This document shows, piece by piece, positions 9,060 to 17,511 of a DNA stretch of 64,000 nucleotides (position 1 is the first letter of the stretch; each line of letters starts with the position of its first letter). Below the pieces are notes generated by a model. The model did not search any database. It was not told the origin of the DNA and was given only the letters and a program-made list of their open reading frames with translations. Origin of the DNA: Bradyrhizobium jicamae (GTDB lineage Bacteria; Pseudomonadota; Alphaproteobacteria; Rhizobiales; Xanthobacteraceae). The stretch lies in NCBI RefSeq assembly GCF_018130695.1, contig NZ_JAFCJX010000011.1, positions 62,001 to 126,000 on the forward strand, given 5' to 3'. The position numbers were made by a program, and so were the translations under genes.

Positions 9060-10577
9060 ATGACCCGCATCGCCGTTGGCGGCTTCCTGCACGAAACAAA
9101 TACCTTCGCGCCGACGAAGGCCACCTACGAAGACTTCGTGCATGGCGGCGGCTGGCCTTCGATGGCGCGCGGCGCCGACGTGCTGAAGGTGATGCGCAAG
9201 ATCAATGTCGGCCTCGCCGGCTTTGTCGAGGAGGCGGAAGCCAATGGCTGGGAGCTGGTGCCGACGATCTCGGCGGCGGCAAGCCCGTCGGCCCATGTCA
9301 AAAAGGACGCCTTCGAGCGCATCGTCACCGAGATGGTCGACGGCATCGCCGCGGCCCTGCCCGTCGATGCCGTCTATCTCGATTTGCACGGCGCGATGGT
9401 GACCGAGCATTTCGACGACGGCGAAGGCGAGATCCTCGCCCGCGTCCGCAACGTGATCGGTCCCGATCTGCCGCTGGTCGCAAGTCTCGATTTACACGCC
9501 AACGTCTCGCCCGAGATGGTCGCGCATGCCGACGCGCTGATCGCCTACCGCACCTATCCCCATGTCGACATGGCCGACACCGGCCGCGCCTGCGCCAAAC
9601 ACCTCGGACTGCTGCTGAAGACCAAGCAGCGCTTTGCCAAGGCGTTTCGGCAACTGCCGTTCCTGATCCCGATCAGCTGGCAATGCACCAACGATCAGCC
9701 GACCAAGGGCATCTACGAGAAGCTGGCGGCGCTGGAGAGCGATGCCGTGCCGACGCTGTCCTTCGCACCGGGCTTTCCGGCCGCCGACTTCAGGGATTGC
9801 GGACCGAGCGTGTTCGCTTATGGCCGCACGCAAGCGGACGCCGATGCCGCCGCCGATCAGGTCGTCGCCATCGTCGCAAGCCATGAGGACGATTTCGACG
9901 GCAAGATCTATTTGCCCGACGAGGGCGTGCAGCACGCGATGGCGCTGGCGAAATCGGCGAGCAAGCCGATCATCATCGCCGATACCCAGGACAATCCCGG
10001 CGCCGGCGGCGATTCCGACACCACCGGCATGCTGCGCGCGCTGGTGCGCAACAAGGCCAGCGCCGCCACCGGCGTGATCTATGATCCGCACTCGGCCAGG
10101 ACCGCGCATGCCGCGGGCGTTGGCGCAACGGTGACACTCGAGCTCGGCGGCAAATCAGGCATTCCCGGTGACGCCCCCTACAAGGAAACCTTCGTCGTCG
10201 AGAAACTGTCGGACGGCAAGTTCGTCGCCCCCGGCCCCTATTACGGCGGCCGCGACATGGACATGGGCCCGTCGGCGTGCCTGCGCATCGGCGACGTCCG
10301 CATCGTCGTCGGCTCCTACAAGGCGCAGCTCGCGGACCAGGCGATGTACCGCTATGTCGGCATCGAGCCGACCACGGAAAAAATCCTGGTCAACAAGAGC
10401 TCCGTGCACTTCCGCGCCGACTTCGAGCCGATTGCGGCAAAGCTTTTGATCTGTGCCGCGCCCGGCGCGATGCCGGCCGACACCGCCGCCCTGCCCTGGA
10501 CCAAGCTGCGTCCGGGCATTCGCCTCAAGCCGAACGGCACGCCGTTCACACCCGCCCACTCACGCACAACCGGATAG
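9060..10577 (+). CDS. M81 family metallopeptidase (MlrC-like)
   Basis: This 505-residue protein belongs to the M81/DUF1485 family, whose known member MlrC cleaves linearised microcystin. The N-terminal motif is GGFLHETNTFAP. The zinc ligands by analogy are Asp and His of YLDLHGAM and the His of SLDLHANVS, and DNPGAGGDSDTTGM is the conserved glycine-rich loop of the C-terminal domain. The start at 9060 places GGFLHETN at the family's usual position. It lies directly downstream of a peptide importer and 7 bases ahead of an M20 amidohydrolase, so a role in degrading imported unusual peptides is likely; the natural substrate is unknown. Confidence 0.92.
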   Translation: MTRIAVGGFLHETNTFAPTKATYEDFVHGGGWPSMARGADVLKVMRKINVGLAGFVEEAEANGWELVPTISAAASPSAHVKKDAFERIVTEMVDGIAAALPVDAVYLDLHGAMVTEHFDDGEGEILARVRNVIGPDLPLVASLDLHANVSPEMVAHADALIAYRTYPHVDMADTGRACAKHLGLLLKTKQRFAKAFRQLPFLIPISWQCTNDQPTKGIYEKLAALESDAVPTLSFAPGFPAADFRDCGPSVFAYGRTQADADAAADQVVAIVASHEDDFDGKIYLPDEGVQHAMALAKSASKPIIIADTQDNPGAGGDSDTTGMLRALVRNKASAATGVIYDPHSARTAHAAGVGATVTLELGGKSGIPGDAPYKETFVVEKLSDGKFVAPGPYYGGRDMDMGPSACLRIGDVRIVVGSYKAQLADQAMYRYVGIEPTTEKILVNKSSVHFRADFEPIAAKLLICAAPGAMPADTAALPWTKLRPGIRLKPNGTPFTPAHSRTTG

Positions 10578-10584
10578 GGATCAG

Positions 10585-11757
10585 ATGCCCACGATCGACC
10601 GCATCGACGGCTTTGCCGACGAACTCACTGCTATCAGGCGGGATTTGCACGCCCATCCCGAGATCGGCTTCGAGGAGGTGCGCACGTCGGGCATCGTCGC
10701 CGAGAAGCTTTCGAGCTGGGGCATCGAGGTGCACCGCGGCCTCGGCCGCACCGGCGTCGTCGGCGTGCTCAAGGGCAAGGGCAATGGCACGAAGAAGATC
10801 GGGCTGCGCGCCGACATGGACGCGCTGCCGATGGAAGAGAACACCAATCTGAAGTGGCGCTCGACCATTCCCGGCCGCTTCCACGGCTGCGGCCATGACG
10901 GCCACACCACCATGCTGCTCGGCACCGCGCGCTATCTCGCCGAGACCCGCAATTTCGACGGCACCGTGCATTTCATCTTCCAGCCGGCCGAGGAAGGCCT
11001 CGGCGGCGCGCGCAAGATGATCAAGGACGGGCTGTTCCAGAAGTTTCCCTGCGACGAGATCTACGGCCTGCACAATGCGCCCGATCTCAATCATGGCGAG
11101 GTTGCGATCCTGCCGGGCCCGGCGATGGCCGGCGCTGATTTCTTCGACATCAAGATCCACGGTTATGGCGCACATGGCGCGATGCCGGAGCGCTCCAAGG
11201 ACGCGGTCGTGATTGCAATGTCGGTCGCGCAGGCCTTGCAGACCATCGTCAGCCGCAACGTCGACCCGCTGCACGCCGCGGTGCTCTCGATCACCCAGAT
11301 CCACGCCGGCTCCGCCTATAACGTCATTCCCGGCGAGGCGTGGCTGTGCGGCACGGTGCGTACGTTCGACGATGAGATTCGCAAGCTGATCGCCAAGCGG
11401 ATGCGCACGATCTGTGCTGGCATTGCGGCCACCTTCGACGTTGAGATCGAGGTCGACATCCGCGACATCTTCAGCGTGCTGGTGAACCAGGAGGAGCAAT
11501 CCCGCGTGGTCGAGGAAGTCGCCCGCACCGTGGTCGATCCCGACAAGGTGTTCACGCGCGCGACGCCGAAGATGGGCAGCGAGGATTTCGCCGACATGAT
11601 GATGGCGATCCCCGGCGCCTATTTCTGGATCGGTCATGATGGCTCGGTCCCCGTCCACAATCCCGGCTACGTCCTCGACGACAAGATCCTGCCGATCGGC
11701 GCCAGCATGTTTGCTCGCATTATCGAGAAACGCCTGCCGGTAGGTGCCCATGCATAA
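10585..11757 (+). CDS. M20 family amidohydrolase (hippurate hydrolase/IAA-amino acid hydrolase type)
   Basis: This 390-residue enzyme is of the M20D subgroup. It shows LRADMDALPM (first metal site), HGCGHDGHTTMLLG (Cys and His ligands), QPAEEGLGGARKMI (catalytic Glu) and a C-terminal PKMGSEDFADM motif. M20D enzymes hydrolyse N-acyl amino acids such as hippurate, N-acetyl amino acids or indole-acetyl amino acids in the cytoplasm. The ATG at 10585 is preceded by AGGGA. It forms an operon with the M81 gene upstream and overlaps the amidase downstream by 8 bases. Confidence 0.93.
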   Translation: MPTIDRIDGFADELTAIRRDLHAHPEIGFEEVRTSGIVAEKLSSWGIEVHRGLGRTGVVGVLKGKGNGTKKIGLRADMDALPMEENTNLKWRSTIPGRFHGCGHDGHTTMLLGTARYLAETRNFDGTVHFIFQPAEEGLGGARKMIKDGLFQKFPCDEIYGLHNAPDLNHGEVAILPGPAMAGADFFDIKIHGYGAHGAMPERSKDAVVIAMSVAQALQTIVSRNVDPLHAAVLSITQIHAGSAYNVIPGEAWLCGTVRTFDDEIRKLIAKRMRTICAGIAATFDVEIEVDIRDIFSVLVNQEEQSRVVEEVARTVVDPDKVFTRATPKMGSEDFADMMMAIPGAYFWIGHDGSVPVHNPGYVLDDKILPIGASMFARIIEKRLPVGAHA

Positions 11758-13168
11758 GCTCAAGCCGAACGCGATCACATCGTTGCATGACCTCTCGGCC
11801 GTCGACCTGCTCGCCGGCTATCGCGCCAAACAATTCTCGCCGTCGGAGGTGCTGGACGAGGTGATCGCCCATGTCGCGGCCTGGGAGCCGCACATCAAGG
11901 CGCTCTATCTCTACGATCCCGATGCCGCGAAGAAAGTGGCGAAGGCCTCGACCGAACGCTGGCAACAGGGCGAGCCCGTCGGCACGCTCGACGGCGTCCC
12001 CGCCACCATCAAGGATAACGTCGCGACCAAGGACCAGCCGGTGCCGCTCGGTTCAGCGAGCGTCAAGCTCGCGCCGGCGGTGAAGGACGCGCCACCGGCG
12101 GCGCGGCTGCGCGAAGCGGGCGCGGTGATCTTCTCCAAGACCACGATGCCTGACTACGGCATGCTGTCGTCGGGCCTGTCCTCGTTCCATCCCCTCACCC
12201 GCAATCCCTGGGACCTCGGCAAGAATCCCGGCGGATCCAGCTCCGGCGCGGGTGCCGCGGGCGCGGCCGGCTATGGCCCGCTGCATCTCGGCACCGACAT
12301 CGGCGGCTCCGTGCGCCTGCCGGCATGCTGGAACGGTCTCGTCGCGCTGAAGCCGAGCCTCGGGCGCATTCCGATCGATCCGCCCTATGTCGGCCGCGTC
12401 GCTGGCCCGATGACCCGCACCGTCGATGACGCCGCGCTGATGATGAGCGTGCTGTCGCGCCCCGACCGCCGCGACGGCATGAGCCTGCCGGCGCTGGAGG
12501 TGAACTGGAAGGCGCTGGAGAAATCGCCGCGCAAGCTGCGCATCGGCCTGATGCTCGATCTCGGCGTCGGCCAGAAGCTGGAGAAGGACGTCCGCGACGT
12601 CGCGGTGAAGGCCGCCAAGGCGTTCGAATCCGCCGGCGCCGTCGTCACCGAAGTCGACGGCATCCTCACCCCAGAGATGCTCGAAGGCCTCGACAATTTC
12701 TGGCGCGCGCGGATGTGGGATGATCTCTCGAAACTTCCCGCCGCCGAGCGCGACAAGACGCTGCCCTACATCCTCAAATGGGGCGAGGCCGGCGCGAAGC
12801 TTTCCGGCGTCGACGTCATCAGAGGCTTCAACATGACGATGGCGATCCGCGCCGCCGCGGCAAAGCTGTTCTGCGAGTTCGACTATGTGCTCTCGCCGGT
12901 ATCGCCGGTGGTGAACTTCCCGGCTGAGTTCGCCTCCCCGCTCAACGATCCCGCAAAGCCGTTCGAGCACATCTGCTATACCGTGCCGTGGAATATGTCG
13001 GAGAACCCGGCCGTCTCGGTCAATGGCGGCTACGACAAGAAGGGTTTCCCAATCGGCGTGCAGATCGTCGGCCGCCGCTTCGACGACATCGGCGTGCTCG
13101 GCATGGCCAAGGCCTTCGAAGGCCTGCGGGGTGCGCAGAAGCCGTGGCCTACGCCGCCAAAGAAATAG
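11750..13168 (+). CDS. Amidase (amidase signature family)
   Basis: This 472-residue amidase carries the Ser-cisSer-Lys catalytic set: the Lys in TIKDNVATK (about residue 87), the GGSSSGAGAA stretch (about 165) and the nucleophilic Ser in GTDIGGSVRLPA. Enzymes of this family hydrolyse carboxamides to acid and ammonia. The ATG at 11750 has a GGTAGG site six bases upstream; GTG at 11744 is an alternative. It overlaps the previous gene, so it is translationally coupled to the M81-M20 pair and probably removes amide groups from the same substrates. Confidence 0.92.
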   Translation: MHKLKPNAITSLHDLSAVDLLAGYRAKQFSPSEVLDEVIAHVAAWEPHIKALYLYDPDAAKKVAKASTERWQQGEPVGTLDGVPATIKDNVATKDQPVPLGSASVKLAPAVKDAPPAARLREAGAVIFSKTTMPDYGMLSSGLSSFHPLTRNPWDLGKNPGGSSSGAGAAGAAGYGPLHLGTDIGGSVRLPACWNGLVALKPSLGRIPIDPPYVGRVAGPMTRTVDDAALMMSVLSRPDRRDGMSLPALEVNWKALEKSPRKLRIGLMLDLGVGQKLEKDVRDVAVKAAKAFESAGAVVTEVDGILTPEMLEGLDNFWRARMWDDLSKLPAAERDKTLPYILKWGEAGAKLSGVDVIRGFNMTMAIRAAAAKLFCEFDYVLSPVSPVVNFPAEFASPLNDPAKPFEHICYTVPWNMSENPAVSVNGGYDKKGFPIGVQIVGRRFDDIGVLGMAKAFEGLRGAQKPWPTPPKK

Positions 13169-13196
13169 CGCCTCGATAGCGTCTGAACACAATCGC

Positions 13197-13280
13197 CATG
13201 GCCGGGCTTGTCCCGGCCATCCACGTTCTTACACTGTCGCCAGAAAGACGTGGGTGCCCGGGACAAGGCCGGGCATGACG
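13197..13280. repeat. Dispersed intergenic repeat (CATGGCCGGGC family), copy 1
   Basis: CATGGCCGGG and GCCGGGCATG flank nested GTCCCGG/CCGGGAC and CCACGT/ACGTGG arms. The same family recurs at 24072 and 30119. It lies between the amidase and the enoyl-CoA hydratase and separates the two transcription units. Confidence 0.75.
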
Positions 13281-13327
13281 ATGCCTTTGAATTCGACACC
13301 AACAATAACGCGGAGAGGAAACCGTCC

Positions 13328-14218
13328 ATGGCATATGAGACGATCAAGTACGAGGTCGCCGAGCAGATCCTCACCATCACGCTGAACCGCCCCGACAAGC
13401 TCAACGCCTTCAACGGCCAGATGCAGCAGGAGCTGATCGACGCGTTCGACGCGGCCGACAAGGATGACGACATCCGCGCGATCATCGTCACCGGCGCAGG
13501 CCGTGGCTTCTGCGCCGGCGCCGATCTCTCCTCCGGTGCCAATACGTTCGATCGCGACGCGCGCCGTGGGCCGGTGAAGCGACTCGCCGACGGCAAGGTC
13601 GATTACAGCGATCCGCAGGTGCGCGACGGCGGCGGCCAGGTGACGCTGCGCATCTTCAACTGCCTCAAGCCCGTGATCGCCGCGGTGAACGGCCCGGCCG
13701 TCGGCATAGGCGTCACGATGCAGCTTGCGATGGATATCCGCATTGCGTCGGACGCCGCACGCTTCGGCTTCGTGTTCTCCCAGCGCGGCATCGTGCCGGA
13801 GGCAGCATCGAGCTGGTTCCTGCCGCGCATCGTCGGCATCTCGCAGGCGCTGGAATGGTGCTACACCGGCCGCGTGTTCCCGGCGCAGGAGGCACTCGCC
13901 GGCCGCCTCGTGAGCAAGGTGGTGCCGCCGGATGATCTGCTGCCGACCGCACGTACGCTCGCCAAGGAGATCGCCGCCAAGACTGCGCCGGTGTCGGTCG
14001 CGCTGATCCGCCAGATGATGTGGCGCATGATGGGGGCCGACGATCCAATGGAAGCCCACAAGGTCGACAGCCGCGGCATCTACGCCCGCGGCCGCTCCGA
14101 CGACGTCAAGGAAGGCGTGGTGTCGTTCCTGGAGAAGCGCCCGGCGCAGTTCAAGAACAAGGTCTCCTCGGACATGCCCGACTATTTCCCGTGGTGGCAG
14201 GAGCGCGACTATAAGTGA
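13328..14218 (+). CDS. Enoyl-CoA hydratase/isomerase family protein
   Basis: This 296-residue crotonase-fold enzyme has the N-terminal LTITLNRPDKLNAF strand-turn, the oxyanion-hole segments ITGAGRGFCAGADLSSG (around residue 60) and VGIGVTMQLAMDIRIASD (around 125), and GIVPEAASSWFLPRIVG, which supplies the usual catalytic Glu region. Family members hydrate or isomerise acyl-CoA esters; the exact substrate is not deducible. The stop overlaps the next gene by four bases (GTGA), so the alpha/beta hydrolase is co-translated. Confidence 0.92.
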   Translation: MAYETIKYEVAEQILTITLNRPDKLNAFNGQMQQELIDAFDAADKDDDIRAIIVTGAGRGFCAGADLSSGANTFDRDARRGPVKRLADGKVDYSDPQVRDGGGQVTLRIFNCLKPVIAAVNGPAVGIGVTMQLAMDIRIASDAARFGFVFSQRGIVPEAASSWFLPRIVGISQALEWCYTGRVFPAQEALAGRLVSKVVPPDDLLPTARTLAKEIAAKTAPVSVALIRQMMWRMMGADDPMEAHKVDSRGIYARGRSDDVKEGVVSFLEKRPAQFKNKVSSDMPDYFPWWQERDYK

Positions 14219-14874
14219 GCGACGCGCGCGATGGCGTGGTGCTGCTGCACGGCATCAGCCGGACGGCGCGCTCGTTCCGCAAGATGGAGCTGGCGCTGCA
14301 ACGCGCCGGCTATGCAACGCTCAATCTCGACTATGCCAGCCGGCGCAAGCCGCTCGAGGCGCTGACGGAGGACATCCATCCGGCGATCGAGCTGTTCGCC
14401 GGCGGCGTCACCGGCGTGGTGCATTTCGTCTGCCATTCCATGGGCGGCCTGCTCGCCCGCGCCTATCTCGCCAAGCACCGGCCGCCACGCCTCGGCCGCG
14501 TCGTGATGCTGGGCACGCCGAACGGCGGCAGCGAGATCGCCGACCGCCTGAAGGACCTCAAAGCCTATCGTGCCTTCTTCGGCCCTGCCGGCCAGCAGCT
14601 TGGTACAAAGCGCGATGCGGCGATGGTGGCGCTGTTGCCTGCGATCGATTATCCGATCGGCATCATCGCCGGCAATCGCTCGATCTACCCAATCAGTTCG
14701 ATCGGCCTGCCGCGGCCGCATGATGGGCGTGTGTCTGTTACCAACACCAGGCTCGACGGCATGGCCGACCACATCGTGATCCGGACGTCGCATCCCTGGC
14801 TGGTGAGGAATGGCGAAGCGATCGCGCAGACGATGGCGTTCCTGCGGGATGGGAGGTTTCACGCAAATTCGTAG
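14215..14874 (+). CDS. Alpha/beta hydrolase, lipase-like
   Basis: This 219-residue protein is an alpha/beta hydrolase of the small lipase (EstA/PGAP1-like) type. It has the oxyanion strand VVLLHGISRT, the nucleophile elbow CHSMGG (about residue 78) and the GTPNGGSE segment that follows in lipases. A His near the C-terminus (MADHIVIRTSHPWL) would complete the triad. There is no signal peptide, so it acts in the cytoplasm. It starts at a GTG overlapping the hydratase stop. Its TAG stop comes from the first bases of an intergenic repeat. Confidence 0.88.
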   Translation: MSDARDGVVLLHGISRTARSFRKMELALQRAGYATLNLDYASRRKPLEALTEDIHPAIELFAGGVTGVVHFVCHSMGGLLARAYLAKHRPPRLGRVVMLGTPNGGSEIADRLKDLKAYRAFFGPAGQQLGTKRDAAMVALLPAIDYPIGIIAGNRSIYPISSIGLPRPHDGRVSVTNTRLDGMADHIVIRTSHPWLVRNGEAIAQTMAFLRDGRFHANS

Positions 14875-14959
14875 GATGGGCAAAGCGAAGCGTGCCCACC
14901 ATTCTCGGCGTGCTCGTGATGGTGGGCACGTCGCTTACGCTCCTTTGCCCACCCTACGC
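14870..14959. repeat. Dispersed intergenic repeat (GTAGGGTGGGCAAAG family), copy 1
   Basis: The ends GTAGGATGGGCAAAG and CTTTGCCCACCCTAC are inverted, with inner GTGCCCACCAT/ATGGTGGGCAC arms. Other copies lie at 25094, 25642 and 35780. The left edge supplies the stop codon of the preceding hydrolase gene. Confidence 0.85.
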
Positions 14960-14976
14960 TCTTCGCAACGACAGGA

Positions 14977-15951
14977 CTACCGCATCATCAACGCCACGCG
15001 GCCGATCGCCTTGCGTTCGACCAGCAGCCGCATCGCCTTCGCATAATCTTCCAGTGGCAAGCGGTACGAGATGTTCGGCCGCACCTTGCCGGCCTCGGCC
15101 CATTCGCTCAGCGCCTTGATCCTGACCTCGCCGAGATCAGGATCCTTCCGCACCGCCTCGCCGGCGCGGACGCCGAGCACGCTGGCGCCTTTGATCATCA
15201 GCAGATTGGTTTTTGCCAAGCCAACACCGCCGGTGAAACCGATCACGAGAATGCGCGCGCCCCAGTTGATGCAGCGCATCGAGCTTTCAAACACCTCACC
15301 GCCGACGGGATCGAACACGACGTCCGCGCCCCGGCCGTCGGTCAGGCGCTTCACGGCATCACGAAACGGCTCGCGGTCGTAACGCACGAGATGGTCGGCG
15401 CCGCGGCCTTTCGCGATCGCGAGCTTCTCGTCGCTGGAGGCGGTGGCGATGACGGTGGCGCCGAGCAGCTTGCCGATCTCGACAGCCGCCAGCCCCACGC
15501 CGCCGCCGGCGCCGTGCACCAGCAGCACCTCACCCGGCTTGAGCTGCCCGCGGTCGATCAGCGCGTGATAGGCGGTGCCGTGCGCGGCGAGGAACGTCGC
15601 GCCTTCCGCGTAGTCGAAGGTCGAGGGAATCTTCACGAGTTGCGACGGCACCGCGACCGCCTCGTCGCAATAGGCGCCGAAGCGCATCTTGACGATCACC
15701 TTGTCGCCGACGCTGACGCCTGCGGCCTCGTTGACCTCGACGACATCGCCCGCGGCTTCCGAGCCCGGCGTGAACGGCAGTGGCGGCTTGAGCTGATACT
15801 CGCCAGCCGCCATCAGGATGTCGGGAAAGTTGATCCCGGCAGCGCGGATCGCGACGCGGACCTCGCCCAGCTTCAGCGGCGCGGAGGCAAAGCTCTCCAG
15901 CTGCAGGCGCTCGGGCGGGCCGAGCTCGCGGCAAATAACGGCTTTCGGCAT
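14977..15951 (-). CDS. NADPH:quinone oxidoreductase, zinc-free MDR type
   Basis: This 324-residue enzyme is of the quinone oxidoreductase branch of the medium-chain dehydrogenases. It has a GroES-like N-terminal domain (GINFPDILMAAGEYQ, TPGSEAAGDV) and a Rossmann domain with VHGAGGGVGLAAVEIGKLLG (around 145). The Cys/His zinc ligands of alcohol dehydrogenases are absent, as is usual for this branch. It reduces quinones or enoyl compounds with NADPH in the cytosol. Its ATG overlaps the stop of the upstream isomerase gene by one base (TGATG), so the two are coupled. Confidence 0.92.
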   Translation of the reverse strand: MPKAVICRELGPPERLQLESFASAPLKLGEVRVAIRAAGINFPDILMAAGEYQLKPPLPFTPGSEAAGDVVEVNEAAGVSVGDKVIVKMRFGAYCDEAVAVPSQLVKIPSTFDYAEGATFLAAHGTAYHALIDRGQLKPGEVLLVHGAGGGVGLAAVEIGKLLGATVIATASSDEKLAIAKGRGADHLVRYDREPFRDAVKRLTDGRGADVVFDPVGGEVFESSMRCINWGARILVIGFTGGVGLAKTNLLMIKGASVLGVRAGEAVRKDPDLGEVRIKALSEWAEAGKVRPNISYRLPLEDYAKAMRLLVERKAIGRVALMMR

Positions 15952-16562
15952 CAGGCGGCCTTCGCCTTCAGCCGCAGCAACGCCTCGCGGATCAGCGGCA
16001 GGCGGTCATTGCCGAAATACATGTCGGTCTTGCCGACGAAGATGGTCGGCGAGCCGAAGCCACCGCGCGCCACCACCTCCTCGGTGTTGGCCTTGAGCTG
16101 GTCCTTGATCGCCTGGTCACCGATGCCGGCAAGGAATTGTTGCGGATCGATCCCGACCTTGCCGCAAATCTCGCTCAGCACCGCATCCTGCGAGATGTCC
16201 TTGTCGTCGCCCCAATAGGCGGCGAATACCGCGCGCGCAAACGGCACCATCGCCTCGTTGCCGAGCAGGATGCAGCCGCGCATCGCCTTGACGCTGTTCA
16301 CCGGAAACACCGTCGGCGGCATCTTGATCGCAAGCCCCGCCGAACGCGCCCAGTCGGCGAGATCCTTCTTCATGTAGCGCGCCTTCAGCGGCACCGGCGT
16401 CTCGCGCTGGGCGTAGACCGAGGGATTAACGGTGTTGAAGATGCCGCCAACCAGGATCGGCCGCCAGATGATCTCGGCGCCGAGCTCTTTCGCCAGCGGC
16501 TGAATGTTGTGCCAGGCGAGATAGGTCCAGGGGCTGGAACAGTCGAAGAAAAATTCGATCAT
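15951..16562 (-). CDS. DsbA-family 2-hydroxychromene-2-carboxylate isomerase (GST kappa-like)
   Basis: This 203-residue thioredoxin-fold protein begins IEFFFDCSSPWTYLAWHNIQ and ends with a cis-Pro region FGSPTIFVG, as in the 2-hydroxychromene-2-carboxylate isomerase/GST kappa group. A Ser-Pro replaces the CxxC of true DsbA proteins, the expected change for the glutathione-using isomerases. These enzymes act on aromatic catabolites in the cytosol. It is the first gene of a two-gene unit with the quinone oxidoreductase. Confidence 0.88.
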   Translation of the reverse strand: MIEFFFDCSSPWTYLAWHNIQPLAKELGAEIIWRPILVGGIFNTVNPSVYAQRETPVPLKARYMKKDLADWARSAGLAIKMPPTVFPVNSVKAMRGCILLGNEAMVPFARAVFAAYWGDDKDISQDAVLSEICGKVGIDPQQFLAGIGDQAIKDQLKANTEEVVARGGFGSPTIFVGKTDMYFGNDRLPLIREALLRLKAKAA

Positions 16563-16589
16563 GGCGTTTCCTTTTGCTTCGTTTTTTAT

Positions 16590-16687
16590 CCCTCATCCTG
16601 AGGAGCGCGAAGCGCGTCTCGAAGGATGCGGGCCCGTCTGTGGCCTCGTGGTTCGAGACGGCGCTTCGCGCCTCCTCACCATGAGGG
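16590..16687. repeat. Dispersed intergenic repeat (CCTCATCCTGAGGAGC family)
   Basis: CCTCATCCTGAGGAGC and GCCTCCTCACCATGAGGGG form the ends, with inner GTCTCGAAGGATGC and TTCGAGACGGCGC segments. This matches a repeat common in Bradyrhizobium intergenic DNA (from memory). It lies between two same-strand genes. Confidence 0.75.
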
Positions 16688-16696
16688 GTGAGAGTG

Positions 16697-17401
16697 TCAC
16701 GTCTTCCCAATCAATTCCTTCGCCTTCGCGCCGAACATGTTCTTCCGCGCTTCCTCGTCGAACGGCTCCTTGACGAACTTGCCGATCGCCAACCCCGCCT
16801 GCACCCGCGGCCGGGCGCGCACGGTCGCGTACCAGCGCCTGGCGTTCGGATAGTCGTCGAGCGTGAAGCCCTGCGCCTTGTGGGTCATGGTCCAGGGGAA
16901 GCAGGCGATGTCGGCGATCGAATACTCATCACCGGCGATATAGGCGCCGGTCTTGCCGAGCTGGCGGTCGAGCACGCCATAGAGCCGCGCGGTTTCGTCG
17001 CGGTAGCGTTCGATCGCGTAGGGAATTTTCTCGGCGGCATAGAGCGCGAAATGGCCATGCTGGCCGAGCATGGGCCCGAGTCCACCCATTTGCCACATCA
17101 CCCATTGGATGACGTTCGACCGCGCACGCAGCTCTGCGGGGAGGAAGCGGCCGGTCTTGTCGGCGAGATAGATCAGGATCGCGCCGGTCTCGAACACCGA
17201 GAACGGTCCGCCGCCGTCGGCGGGCGCGTGGTCGACGATCGCGGGGATGCGGTTGTTCGGGCTGATCGCCAGGAATTCGGTGCGGAACTGCTCGCCTGCG
17301 CGGATGTTGACCGGGATCACCCGATAGGGCAGCCCCAGTTCCTCCAGCATGATCGAGATCTTCCAGCCGTTCGGCGTCGGCGCGTAGTGCAGGTCGATCA
17401 T
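16697..17401 (-). CDS. Glutathione S-transferase (YfcG/YghU-like, nu class)
   Basis: This 234-residue GST starts IDLHYAPTPNGWKISIMLEE, in which TPNG is the glutathione-binding corner of the YfcG/YghU group, continues with NNRIPAIVDH and SVFETGAILIYLADK (the Glu-Thr/Ser glutathione contact), and has the C-terminal GDEYSIADIACFPW N-capping motif. Nu-class GSTs act as glutathione-dependent disulfide-bond oxidoreductases. A repeat separates it from the DsbA-like gene downstream. Confidence 0.92.
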   Translation of the reverse strand: MIDLHYAPTPNGWKISIMLEELGLPYRVIPVNIRAGEQFRTEFLAISPNNRIPAIVDHAPADGGGPFSVFETGAILIYLADKTGRFLPAELRARSNVIQWVMWQMGGLGPMLGQHGHFALYAAEKIPYAIERYRDETARLYGVLDRQLGKTGAYIAGDEYSIADIACFPWTMTHKAQGFTLDDYPNARRWYATVRARPRVQAGLAIGKFVKEPFDEEARKNMFGAKAKELIGKT

Positions 17402-17511
17402 GAGTTTCCTTAAGGGCTCCCTATTCCCGCATCACAGGACTTTTGTTTTCTGTACCTCGACCATAAGACATGGCAGACAGGCGCTCAATCATATCCGTCC
17501 GGGAGGCTCCC

